NCBI RefSeq assembly: GCF_900107245.1
Contig: NZ_FNPG01000019.1
Span: forward strand, 1-64,000
Length of the DNA: 64,000 bases
From: Lachnobacterium bovis DSM 14045
GTDB lineage: Bacteria > Bacillota > Clostridia > Lachnospirales > Lachnospiraceae
Direction: 5' to 3'
Below the pieces are notes generated by a model. That model searched no databases and was not told the origin of the DNA. It was given only the letters and a program-made list of their open reading frames with translations. Shown here piece after piece: positions 15,509 through 24,864 of the stretch. The first letter of the stretch is position 1. Each line of letters starts with the position of its first letter. The translations under genes and the position numbers were made by a program.

Positions 15509-17905
15509 ATGAATAAAAAAGTTTATAAAACACTCGAATATAATAAAATATTAGATACTCTTGCAAATCATGCTGCAAGTTCTGAGGCTAAAAAGAGATG
15601 TCTTTCTATTAAACCTCTTACAGATATTGATAAAATTAATTATCTTTTGGAAACAACGAACGATGCTCTAAATCGCATTTTTAGGGATTCTAGAATCTCT
15701 TTTGTTGGTGTATCTAACATTCACGGTTCTCTTAAAAGAATCGAAATCGGCGGTTCTTTAAATACTACTGAGCTTTTAAAAATAAGCTCTTTACTTGAAG
15801 TCGCCAAAAGAGCTAAATCGTATTCAAGAAACGAGGCTAATTCAGACGAAGATTCTTTAACACCTTTGTTTGACAGCCTAGAGCCTCTTACTAATTTATC
15901 TGATGAAATAAAACGATGCATTATCGGTGAAAACGAAATAGCTGATGAAGCAAGTTCCACCTTATCTTCTATCAGAAAAAAAATACGTGGAATGAATGAT
16001 AAAATTCATGCCCAGCTTATGACAATCATGAATAATTCCACTACACGTTCTTATTTGCAGGATGCAGTTGTTACTATGCGTGATGGCAGATATTGCCTCC
16101 CTGTCAAAGCAGAACACAAGGCACATGTTCCTGGAATGGTTCACGATCAGTCTTCTACAGGTTCTACTTTATTTATCGAACCAATGGCTGTTGTAAACCT
16201 TAATAATGATTTAAAAAAACTATTTATCGCTGAGGAAGATGAAATTAACGTAATTTTACAAAAGCTTAGTGAAGAAGTCCTTTCTTATTCTGTTGCAATT
16301 TCCACAGATTATAAAGTTTTAGTAGAACTGGATTTTATTTTTGCAAAAGCTCATCTTGCAAAGGATTACAATGGTACTAAGCCAATTCTAAATACAAATG
16401 GATACATAAATATTTTAAAAGGTCGACATCCTCTTTTAGATCAAAAGAAGGTTGTTCCAATCAATATACATATTGGTTCCGATTACAAGCAGTTAATTGT
16501 CACTGGTCCTAATACAGGTGGTAAAACCGTTTCCTTAAAAACAGTTGGTCTTTTAACTTTAATGGGACAAGCTGGTTTATTAATCCCTGCTTCTGATCGT
16601 TCAGAACTAGCTATCTTTAAAGAGATTTATGCAGATATCGGCGACGAACAAAGTATTGAACAAAGCTTAAGTACTTTTTCATCTCATATGACAAATATTG
16701 TTGAGATTTTAAAACACGCTGATAGTGAAAGTCTCGTTTTATTTGATGAGTTATGTGCTGGAACTGATCCTACTGAAGGTGCTGCTTTAGCTATCGCTAT
16801 TTTGCACAAACTTCTCCAATACGGTTCAACAGCCATGGCGACAACTCACTATAGCGAATTAAAAGTATATGCTTTAACATCAGATAACGTTGAAAATGCT
16901 TGTTGTGAGTTTGATGTAGAAACGCTAAGTCCAACTTACAGATTACTTATCGGTATTCCTGGAAAAAGTAATGCTTTTGCGATTTCTTCAAAACTTGGCC
17001 TAAGCAATAATATTATCGATGACGCTCGCTCAAGAATTGGACAACAAGATGAAGCATTTGAAGATTTACTCGCTGATTTAGAAAACAGTCGTAAAACAAT
17101 TGAAAAAGAACGTATTGAAATTGCCAACTACAAGCGCGAAATTAAAACGCTTAAAGATCAGCTTGAAACCAAAAAAGAAAGCATCGATGCTAAAAAACAA
17201 AAAATAATTCGCGATGCAAATGAAGAAGCACTTAGAATCCTTCAGGAAGCTAAGAGTCTTGCAGACACAACCATACGAAACTTCCACAAATATGGAAAAG
17301 GTGTTGCACCTATGTCTCAAATGGAACGTGAACGAACAGCTCTACGCCAAAAAATGAATGATAGTGAAAAGAAACTTTCAAACGTTAAGAAGAAAAAAGC
17401 TGTCAACAATAATATTCCTAAAAATCTTCATATTGGTGACAAGGTTAAAGTTCTTAGCATGAATATTATTGGTACCGTTCATACTCTGCCTAATTCTCGA
17501 GGAGATTTACAGGTACAAATGGGAATTTTGCGTTCTAATGTCAACGTTAGTGATTTAGTTTTGGTAAAAGAAGACAGCACTACTTTTGCTTCTAAACCCA
17601 TCTCTAACAGCAAAAAACATTCAAGCGGTGCTGGCAAAATTAAAATGTCAAAATCAGCTAATGTTTCATCAGAAATCAATCTAATTGGAATGACAACAGA
17701 TGAAGCTATCGCTATACTTGATAAATATTTAGATGATGCTTATATTGCACATCTTTCTTCTGTAAGAATTGTACATGGAAAAGGTACAGGTGCACTCAGA
17801 AAAGCTGTACAGGCTTACTTAAAGCGCCAAAAATATATCAAATCATATCACCTTGGAGAATTCGGCGAAGGTGATGCTGGTGTTACAATTGCCGAATTCG
17901 ATTAA
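15509..17905 (+). CDS. mutS2: MutS2 ATPase/endonuclease
   Basis: The 798-residue protein has the full MutS2 layout: core and clamp regions, Walker A GPNTGGKT at 333-340, Walker B LVLFDELCAGTDPTEGA, a long coiled coil (about 515-625), a KOW-like segment (NLHIGDKVKVLSM) and a C-terminal Smr nuclease domain (INLIGMTTDEAI, RIVHGKGTGALR). MutS2 lacks the mismatch-recognition domain of MutS; known roles are suppression of homologous recombination and splitting of collided ribosomes. ATG follows AAAAGGAAAA. It is the first gene of a plus-strand block inside a mainly minus-strand region. Confidence 0.95.
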   Translation: MNKKVYKTLEYNKILDTLANHAASSEAKKRCLSIKPLTDIDKINYLLETTNDALNRIFRDSRISFVGVSNIHGSLKRIEIGGSLNTTELLKISSLLEVAKRAKSYSRNEANSDEDSLTPLFDSLEPLTNLSDEIKRCIIGENEIADEASSTLSSIRKKIRGMNDKIHAQLMTIMNNSTTRSYLQDAVVTMRDGRYCLPVKAEHKAHVPGMVHDQSSTGSTLFIEPMAVVNLNNDLKKLFIAEEDEINVILQKLSEEVLSYSVAISTDYKVLVELDFIFAKAHLAKDYNGTKPILNTNGYINILKGRHPLLDQKKVVPINIHIGSDYKQLIVTGPNTGGKTVSLKTVGLLTLMGQAGLLIPASDRSELAIFKEIYADIGDEQSIEQSLSTFSSHMTNIVEILKHADSESLVLFDELCAGTDPTEGAALAIAILHKLLQYGSTAMATTHYSELKVYALTSDNVENACCEFDVETLSPTYRLLIGIPGKSNAFAISSKLGLSNNIIDDARSRIGQQDEAFEDLLADLENSRKTIEKERIEIANYKREIKTLKDQLETKKESIDAKKQKIIRDANEEALRILQEAKSLADTTIRNFHKYGKGVAPMSQMERERTALRQKMNDSEKKLSNVKKKKAVNNNIPKNLHIGDKVKVLSMNIIGTVHTLPNSRGDLQVQMGILRSNVNVSDLVLVKEDSTTFASKPISNSKKHSSGAGKIKMSKSANVSSEINLIGMTTDEAIAILDKYLDDAYIAHLSSVRIVHGKGTGALRKAVQAYLKRQKYIKSYHLGEFGEGDAGVTIAEFD

Positions 17906-18018
17906 AATGCATTAAAAAAAGTAACTCTATAACACAAAAGTCTTACAAATCAGCTCTAGGCTTTAAGACAACACAAAACAGTACCAAACTATCAAACACA
18001 GTAAAGGAGAATTGTGAT

Positions 18019-18726
18019 ATGGTTTCAAAACAAAAAATACTAATTGTTGACGATGACAATAATATCGCTCAACTTATTTCTCTATATTTAACAAAAGAAT
18101 GTTATGACACAAAAATTGTAAATGACGGCGAATCAGCTTTATCTGAATTTGCATCATATAAACCAAATTTAATACTTCTCGATATAATGTTACCTGGTGT
18201 CGATGGATATCAGGTATGTCGTGAAATCCGTTCAAAACATGACACACCTATTATTATGTTATCTGCTAAAGGCGATATTTTTGATAAAGTTCTTGGATTA
18301 GAACTAGGAGCAGATGATTACATTATGAAACCGTTTGATTCTAAGGAATTGCTTGCACGAGTAAAGGCTGTACTACGCCGTTATACTCCTACTCCATCAA
18401 CTCCACAACCTGATAATTCCAAAGTTGTTGAATATCCACTTTTAAGTATCAATCTTTCGAATTATTCTGTTGTTTATGATGGACATTCTCTCGAAATGCC
18501 CCCTAAAGAATTGGAGCTTTTATATTTTCTTGCATCAGCTCCTAATCAGGTTTTTACGAGAGAACAGTTACTTGACAACATATGGGGGTATGACTACGTT
18601 GGAGATACACGAACTGTCGATGTTCATGTCAAACGTCTACGTGAAAAAATAGGCGATACATCATATTGGAAAATATCAACTGTTTGGGGAATTGGATACA
18701 AATTTGAATTACTAGACAATAACTAA
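18019..18726 (+). CDS. OmpR-family response regulator
   Basis: Residues 5-118 form a receiver domain with the acidic pair in ILIVDDD, the phospho-acceptor Asp in LILLDIMLPGVDG, and the Lys of IMKPFD. Residues 135-232 are a winged-helix DNA-binding domain (TREQLLDNIWGYDYVGDTRT). Length 235 is normal. A GGAGAA site precedes ATG. The histidine kinase 64 bases downstream is its likely partner. The regulated genes are unknown. Confidence 0.95.
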   Translation: MVSKQKILIVDDDNNIAQLISLYLTKECYDTKIVNDGESALSEFASYKPNLILLDIMLPGVDGYQVCREIRSKHDTPIIMLSAKGDIFDKVLGLELGADDYIMKPFDSKELLARVKAVLRRYTPTPSTPQPDNSKVVEYPLLSINLSNYSVVYDGHSLEMPPKELELLYFLASAPNQVFTREQLLDNIWGYDYVGDTRTVDVHVKRLREKIGDTSYWKISTVWGIGYKFELLDNN

Positions 18727-18790
18727 TTTGTTTACGAATATATTTATACTATACTTGCAACTACATTTATATTTTTTCAGGAGCTAAGAA

Positions 18791-20209
18791 ATGAAATTTA
18801 CTATTTATAAAAAAATCACATTGATTAACATTGTTTTTACACTTATAGCTGTCATTTTTTTATGCACATTTACACAAATGCACACAACTATAATCGGCAA
18901 AAACCAGGCAACCAGTCGACTTGCAGATCTCTCAAATTTAATATATAAGGATTATGCAAAGGATTTTTTTGAAAATAAAATTTCCAAAAAAGAGGCTGAA
19001 TTACACACTAAAAATTACAGTCAATCTTTGAATGTTGAAATATGGCTACTTGATAAAAATGGGAAAAAAATAACACATTTACCTACTGACACCACAAAAG
19101 ATTGCAAATTAAACACAAATATTTTTTATGATGAAAAAAATAAAATAAATTCTGAATATCCTGCAATCTATGGTGACTGTGATGGAAAAATGCCAGACAA
19201 CACTTTAAGTTTCTGCAAAATGGTTACGAAATCCAAAAAGACTCAGGGATATATAATTATTAGTTTGAATGAATCATTTATAGCCGATAGCGTAGACAGC
19301 TACATGCTTACAATTTTTCAGTCAACTCTTATTTTAATTATTATTCTTTGGATGATTTTACTTTTTGTGAAACTCACATTGTACCGTCGTTTCTGCGAAA
19401 TAATGAAAACGGTTTACTCATATTCACAAGGTGATTTTTCCAAAAAAATCAACCACCAATACAACGATGAGCTAGGATATTTATCTAACACTCTTGATTA
19501 TATGGCCAATGAATTAGATACTCTTGAAGATGAGGAAAGAATTTTTGTATCGAATGTATCACATGATTTTAGATCGCCTCTAACCTCTATCAAGGGCTAT
19601 GTTGAAGCAATTATGGATGGTACTATTCCTGTAGAAATCCAGGATCAATACCTACAGATAATACTAGATGAAACTAATCGTCTTTCTAAATTAACGGAAT
19701 CATTACTTGATTTAAATCAATTTGGAAAAAATGGAGCTAAACTTAATATTTCAACTTTTGATATAAACGAAGTTATACTAGCCACAACGCGAGTTTTTGG
19801 TGTATCTCTAAAAAAGAAAAACCTATCTATAAAAACAAAACTCGAGCCTGGAGCACTATTCGTTGAAGCAGACATCGATAAAATCCAACAAGTTATTTAC
19901 AACCTTGTAGATAATGCGATTAAGTTTAGTTTCGAAAACAATTCTATTGATTTTGAAACTTATGTAAAACACGGTAAAGTGTTTGTCAGCATAAAAGATC
20001 ATGGGATTGGAATTTCATCAGAAAATCAGAAAAAAATATGGGATCGCTTCTATAAAATTGATGCCTCTCGTGGAAAAAACAAAATGGGGGCTGGTCTTGG
20101 GCTATCAATTGTCAAGGCAATTATTAGCGCACATTCAGAAAACATCAATGTTATAAGCACTCCCGGTGCAGGAACTGAATTCATATTTACTCTAACCAAA
20201 AGTGAATAG
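18791..20209 (+). CDS. Sensor histidine kinase
   Basis: The 472-residue kinase has TM1 (about 8-28), an extracytoplasmic sensor of about 140 residues, TM2 (about 175-195), a HAMP segment, a HisKA domain with the phospho-His in SHDFRSPLTS, and a HATPase domain with NLVDNAIKFSF, DHGIGIS and GAGLGLSI boxes. It matches the EnvZ/OmpR-partner class. CAGGAG precedes ATG. It pairs with the response regulator just upstream. The signal is not known; the extracellular part has no recognised domain. Confidence 0.95.
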   Translation: MKFTIYKKITLINIVFTLIAVIFLCTFTQMHTTIIGKNQATSRLADLSNLIYKDYAKDFFENKISKKEAELHTKNYSQSLNVEIWLLDKNGKKITHLPTDTTKDCKLNTNIFYDEKNKINSEYPAIYGDCDGKMPDNTLSFCKMVTKSKKTQGYIIISLNESFIADSVDSYMLTIFQSTLILIIILWMILLFVKLTLYRRFCEIMKTVYSYSQGDFSKKINHQYNDELGYLSNTLDYMANELDTLEDEERIFVSNVSHDFRSPLTSIKGYVEAIMDGTIPVEIQDQYLQIILDETNRLSKLTESLLDLNQFGKNGAKLNISTFDINEVILATTRVFGVSLKKKNLSIKTKLEPGALFVEADIDKIQQVIYNLVDNAIKFSFENNSIDFETYVKHGKVFVSIKDHGIGISSENQKKIWDRFYKIDASRGKNKMGAGLGLSIVKAIISAHSENINVISTPGAGTEFIFTLTKSE

Positions 20210-20225
20210 TATGAACATAATACAA

Positions 20226-20269
20226 AAACGATGACCGTACGTTTTTTCTAGTACGTGTCATCGTTTTTA
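20226..20269 (+). terminator. Intrinsic terminator after the two-component genes
   Basis: AAACGATGAC (20226-20235) pairs with GTCATCGTTT (20257-20266), with GTAC/GTAC continuing the stem. TTTTTAT follows on the plus strand, and the 5' side has an A-run, so it may act in both directions between convergent genes. Confidence 0.85.
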
Positions 20270-20343
20270 TAATTTATATATAAGATTCTATCTTAAATGC
20301 ATTTATCAAAATTAATATTCACTCTATACTACTATACTAAATA

Positions 20344-21522
20344 CTACTTTAATCTCAGTGGATAACCATTTAAATCTCTTACTTCATAATTCACTCTATA
20401 TGGAGCAATTCCTGCTCTCCATCCATCCTCAGATGTATTATCCACAACTCCATTAAATAAATCGTATGTAAAAGTATACCCTTCAGATGTTACAGCTTTA
20501 AGATATATTCTAACTCTATTTCCATTCTCAACTGGTAAACTATCTTTAATGTATTTCGATAAGTCAACTTTACCTGAAATATTCGTAATGCTCGTCTTAG
20601 ATAAATCCTTAGAACCAACTTCAGGATTATCCGTTTTATTTTCAACACCATTTTCATTTCCTGTACTATTGTTTGAATTATCTTCTATTGCGTCTGACAA
20701 TTTATTTGAATTAGATTTCTTTTCAGAGTTTTCCACTTTTTTCTTCTCATCTTCATGAGTTTTCAACATGTTAATGTTGAATTTATTGACATTATCCACA
20801 TCAACAAGCAATTCAAATGTGGAAAAAGTGTATTTTTTCTGTCCATCTAGTGCATAACTGCACTCACTATCAAAATTTAGTGTTCCATTTGAATACTTTG
20901 GACTCTTTTTAAGCTTGCCACTTAATGCACTTTTAAAAATATTCAAAAAACATGAGTACTCGTTTAAAACTTCAGTACTTTTTTTCGATCCGCTCTGAAA
21001 TAAAAACGTTACCTGACCATCATAATATTCATTCAATGGCAAAGTTATATTTTTTTCATAGCTATTCTTTGTATATTCAAGCTTGTATTCCTGTGTTCCG
21101 AAAAAAATCATTGCATCAGTATATTCTGTATACTCCTTTGGAGTCACCTTTACTTGAAGTGTATATACACCTTTTTCAAAATCCATAGAAACAGGCTCTA
21201 TGCTATATTTAGCAATCAAACTAGCCTCTCCCTCTAACGTTTTCTTAACATTTCTATGCATATTTTCAATTTGGGCTTGCATCGTATTATCAGTATCTTG
21301 CATATAACTCAACTGATTATTAAGCAATCTAAGTTGATAATTATTTGAAATTATTTGCATAACTAATGCAATAATAATTATAAAATTAGACAACATCAAT
21401 AAATAAGATACATTTATTCTAACCTTCTTTATTTTGATAATTTTAAATTTCTTACCCGTCTTTTTCATCAAAGACTTAACTTCTTTTAATTTGTCTTTTA
21501 ATTTATCTTTCAATCTCCTCAC
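20344..21522 (-). CDS. Membrane-anchored hypothetical protein
   Basis: A very basic N-terminus (about 35 residues of Lys-rich sequence) precedes one membrane helix (LLMLSNFIIIIALVMQII, about 41-60), a short coiled coil and a 330-residue extracytoplasmic part. The latter shows two beta-rich regions separated by a Ser/Asn/Glu-rich linker (about 260-310). The first codon is GTG with a poor ribosome-binding site; ATG at 21468 (Met19) is a possible true start. No family is recognised. It lies downstream of aspS and convergent with the histidine kinase. Confidence 0.6.
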   Translation of the reverse strand: MRRLKDKLKDKLKEVKSLMKKTGKKFKIIKIKKVRINVSYLLMLSNFIIIIALVMQIISNNYQLRLLNNQLSYMQDTDNTMQAQIENMHRNVKKTLEGEASLIAKYSIEPVSMDFEKGVYTLQVKVTPKEYTEYTDAMIFFGTQEYKLEYTKNSYEKNITLPLNEYYDGQVTFLFQSGSKKSTEVLNEYSCFLNIFKSALSGKLKKSPKYSNGTLNFDSECSYALDGQKKYTFSTFELLVDVDNVNKFNINMLKTHEDEKKKVENSEKKSNSNKLSDAIEDNSNNSTGNENGVENKTDNPEVGSKDLSKTSITNISGKVDLSKYIKDSLPVENGNRVRIYLKAVTSEGYTFTYDLFNGVVDNTSEDGWRAGIAPYRVNYEVRDLNGYPLRLK

Positions 21523-21563
21523 CCTTTTTGAAAATATACTTTTAAAATGCTTCTAAAATACTT

Positions 21564-21591
21564 CTGCAAGCAATGAAAACACTGCTTGCAG
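21564..21591. other. Stem-loop between aspS and the next gene
   Basis: CTGCAAGCA (21564-21572) and TGCTTGCAG (21583-21591) form a perfect 9-base stem with a 10-base loop. The T-tract on the minus strand is poor, so it may be a weak terminator of the aspS transcript or an RNA processing or stabilising element. The rest of 21523-21719 shows nothing further. Confidence 0.5.
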
Positions 21592-21719
21592 ATAAAATGT
21601 ATATTATGAGCAGAGAATGATAATTCTATCATCTTTCTGCCATATTTTCAAGTATTTTTTTATTAAACATTATAATATAAACACTCACAAATATACGCCG
21701 TGCTTATATATTATTCTAT

Positions 21720-23507
21720 TTATTGTTCTTCTTTTTCTTCTGGAAGATCAACTTTAATATGTAATTCTTCTAACTGGTGCTCTGATACTTCACTTGGCGC
21801 TCCAGTCATGATATCCTGTGCATTCTTATTCATTGGGAATGGAATAATCTCACGGATTGAATCTTCACCTGCAAGAAGCATTACCATTCTATCTACACCA
21901 GGAGCGATACCTGCATGTGGTGGTGCTCCATAACAAAATGCATTATACATAGCTGGGAATTTTGCTTTAACATCATCTTCGCATAATCTTACTAATTCAA
22001 AAGCTTTAACCATGATTTCAGGATCGTGGTTACGAACTGCACCTGATGATAATTCAACACCATTACATACTAAATCGTATTGATCTGCTGTAATTGTAAG
22101 TGGATCGATTTCTCCTCTCTCTGCTTTCAATAATGTTTCTAAACCACCTGAAGGCATTGAGAATGGGTTGTGACAGAACTCAAGCTCGCCTGATTCTTCA
22201 CCTATTTCATACATTGGGAAATCAACAATCCAACAGAATGAATACTGTTCTTTATCCATATGTCCAGGAACTTTTGCACCGAATGTTTTAATTATAACCC
22301 CCGATGTTTTTTGTGCTAATGTCTTTTTACCAGCACAAACTAATACTAAGTCACCAGCTTTTAATCCTAATTTTTCAATAACTTCATCTTTTTTAGGTTT
22401 AACAAATTTAGAAATGCCACCAACGATTTCTAAATTGTCATCAACTCTAAACCAATAAACCTTGTTTCCTGCTTGAACTTCAACTTCTTCACAAGTTTTA
22501 TCGATGAATTTTCTACTTTCTTTAAAATCAGATACAACAACGGCTTTAATTACGTTGTCATTAAATGGTTCAAATCCAACGTCGCTTAATAACTCTGTTG
22601 CATCATCAGCTGTTAAATCAATTCTTAAATCTGGCTTATCTGAACCATATTTTTCCATTGATTCTAAGTATGGAATTCTTTTGAATGGAGCTTCTGAAGC
22701 TCTGTTATATGTACCATATTTTGCAAATACAGGTGGTAAAACATCCTCAAGAATAGCAAATACATCTTCTTGTGATGCGAATGCCATTTCCATATCTAAC
22801 TGATAGAATTCTCCTGGACTTCTGTCTCCTCTTGCATCTTCATCTCTAAAACAAGGAGCAATCTGGAAATATCTATCAATACCAGATACCATTAACAACT
22901 GTTTAAACTGCTGTGGTGCCTGTGGTAAAGCATAGAATTTACCAGGATGTTTTCTAGCTGGTACCAAATAATCACGAGCACCTTCTGGAGAAGAAGCTGT
23001 AAGAATTGGTGTTGTGATTTCCATAAAACCATGTTCTGTCATTGCCTTACGTAAAGCAGCAATTACGTTTGAACGTAAAACAATATTCTTTTTAACTTCT
23101 GGATTTCTAAGATCAAGATAACGATATCTTAATCTAGCTGTTTCATCAGCATTACGGCTGTGATTAATTTCAAATGGTAACTCATTGTATCTACATTTTC
23201 CTAATACTTTAATTTCGCTAGGAACAACTTCGATATCACCTGTATCTTGTTTTGGATTCTTTGAACTACGTTCTCTTACTACACCAACTACTGAAATTGT
23301 TGATTCTTTTGTAATTGGTTTAACAACTTTCATCATTTCTTCTGTTTCAACTACAATTTGTGTAGTACCATAGAAATCTCTAAGAACTATAAATCCTAAA
23401 TTAGATCCTACTTCTCTGAAATTTTCTAGCCATCCAACTAATTTTACTTCTTTATTAACATCTGAAGCTCTTAGTTGTCCACATGTATGTGTACGCGACT
23501 GCATCAT
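21720..23507 (-). CDS. aspS: Aspartyl-tRNA synthetase
   Basis: The 595-residue protein is a bacterial-type class IIb AspRS: an N-terminal OB anticodon-binding domain (about 1-105), the catalytic core with RYRYLDLRNPE and the motif-2 region FRDEDARGDRSPGEFYQLDM, a GAD insertion (about 290-410), and motif 3 near GIAPGVDRMVML. It charges tRNA-Asp. ATGATG follows AAAGGAGAA. It is the last gene of the run hemZ-hisS-aspS, about 97 bases after hisS; no T-box leader was seen in that gap. Confidence 0.95.
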   Translation of the reverse strand: MMQSRTHTCGQLRASDVNKEVKLVGWLENFREVGSNLGFIVLRDFYGTTQIVVETEEMMKVVKPITKESTISVVGVVRERSSKNPKQDTGDIEVVPSEIKVLGKCRYNELPFEINHSRNADETARLRYRYLDLRNPEVKKNIVLRSNVIAALRKAMTEHGFMEITTPILTASSPEGARDYLVPARKHPGKFYALPQAPQQFKQLLMVSGIDRYFQIAPCFRDEDARGDRSPGEFYQLDMEMAFASQEDVFAILEDVLPPVFAKYGTYNRASEAPFKRIPYLESMEKYGSDKPDLRIDLTADDATELLSDVGFEPFNDNVIKAVVVSDFKESRKFIDKTCEEVEVQAGNKVYWFRVDDNLEIVGGISKFVKPKKDEVIEKLGLKAGDLVLVCAGKKTLAQKTSGVIIKTFGAKVPGHMDKEQYSFCWIVDFPMYEIGEESGELEFCHNPFSMPSGGLETLLKAERGEIDPLTITADQYDLVCNGVELSSGAVRNHDPEIMVKAFELVRLCEDDVKAKFPAMYNAFCYGAPPHAGIAPGVDRMVMLLAGEDSIREIIPFPMNKNAQDIMTGAPSEVSEHQLEELHIKVDLPEEKEEQ

Positions 23508-23604
23508 AATAATTCTCCTTTAACATATTAACATTTATAATTTTGTTAATGTTTATATTAACTTATTAACTATTGATTTTAATTTATTTTACGTGTTTTA
23601 TTAA

Positions 23605-24864
23605 TTATCTTGCAAAAAATTCTACGAATTCTTCATAACCTTGCTGCATTAATTGCTCTTTTTGGAATTTTTTATTTTTATTCATACGAACAACTAACAC
23701 CTGCTGGCCTTCTTCTCTAGCTTCTTTAGCTTGTTTCATTACTTCAACAACTTTTTCTGCTGAACATTTCTTTTCAACTAAATAAGCAACCTTTTTACCT
23801 GTTGTAGGTACTTTAAATCCTTGCTCCATTAACAAAAGAACAATTCTTTCAAATCCGATTGAAAAACCACAAGCTGGAACATCATGTCCTGTGAATTTAC
23901 CAATCATCTTGTCGTAACGTCCACCGCCACCACAAGCTGCACCTAATGAAGGCATAGCAATTTCAAAAATAGTTCCTGTATAATAACTCATACCTCTAAC
24001 TAATGTTGGATCAAATACAAGTTTAAATTTAGCTGTTTTAGCTGCTTCAACTGCTGTTGCAATTTCTGTCATGCTTGTAGCTACTTCATCTTCTAAGTAA
24101 TCAGCTAATTTTTCTTTAAGTAATTTAACACCTTCAACTACATCTTTTTTATCTTCTAAAAGTGTAAATAACTGTAGATATTTTTCTACTGATTCTTGAT
24201 TATAACCGCATTCGATTAATTCTTTTTGAACTCCATCTAATCCGATTTTATCCATTTTATCTAATATAATGAATATTTCATCATAATCTTTTTCTTCAAA
24301 ACCAGAATATGCTGCCATAGCTTTTAAAATTCTTCTTTCATTAATTCTGATTTCGAAATCTTCAAAACCTAATCTTCCAATTGTTGTTGTTGTTGCTGTA
24401 ATTAATTCAATTTCAGCTAAGTTAGATGGTTCTCCTAAAATATCAATATCACATTGTGTGAACTGACGATATCTACCTCTTTGAGGTCTATCAGCTCTCC
24501 AAACACTTCCGATTTGAAGTGCTTTAAAAGGTGTTGGAAGCTCATTGGCATGATTGCTATAATAACGTGAAAGAGGTACTGTTAAATCATAACGCATTCC
24601 AAAATCAACAACATCTGATTCTTCTTTTGCTTCAGCTACGTTTAATTTTTCTCCTCTTTTTAAAACTTTAAAAATAAGTTTTTCATTTTCTCCACCTTGT
24701 TTGCTACTTAAATTAGAAATATTCTCCATGCAAGGTGTTTCAATTGGTGTAAAACCAAATTTACGATATGTATCTTTGATTACACTTGTCACATAATCTC
24801 TAATTTCCATTTCGTCTGGTAAAATATCTTTCATACCAGTAACCGGTTTTTTACTTAATGCCAT
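23605..24864 (-). CDS. hisS: Histidyl-tRNA synthetase
   Basis: The 419-residue class II synthetase has motif 2 (QIGSVWRADRPQRGRYRQF), the HisRS-specific LVRGMSYYTGTIFEIA and GGGGRYDKMIGKF segments, motif 3 (ACGFSIGFERIVLL) and a C-terminal anticodon-binding domain. Its start lies 10 bases inside hemZ, showing translational coupling. hisS next to aspS is a common arrangement in Firmicutes. Confidence 0.95.
   Translation of the reverse strand: MALSKKPVTGMKDILPDEMEIRDYVTSVIKDTYRKFGFTPIETPCMENISNLSSKQGGENEKLIFKVLKRGEKLNVAEAKEESDVVDFGMRYDLTVPLSRYYSNHANELPTPFKALQIGSVWRADRPQRGRYRQFTQCDIDILGEPSNLAEIELITATTTTIGRLGFEDFEIRINERRILKAMAAYSGFEEKDYDEIFIILDKMDKIGLDGVQKELIECGYNQESVEKYLQLFTLLEDKKDVVEGVKLLKEKLADYLEDEVATSMTEIATAVEAAKTAKFKLVFDPTLVRGMSYYTGTIFEIAMPSLGAACGGGGRYDKMIGKFTGHDVPACGFSIGFERIVLLLMEQGFKVPTTGKKVAYLVEKKCSAEKVVEVMKQAKEAREEGQQVLVVRMNKNKKFQKEQLMQQGYEEFVEFFAR

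Noticed and set aside
17906-18018. Inverted repeat GTCTTA/TAAGAC as a terminator of mutS2
   Set aside because: Only six paired bases with an 18-base loop and no T-tract; transcription may continue into the response regulator.
23508-23604. T-box leader before aspS
   Set aside because: The gap after hisS is under 100 bases, AT-rich, and shows none of the conserved T-box sequence.
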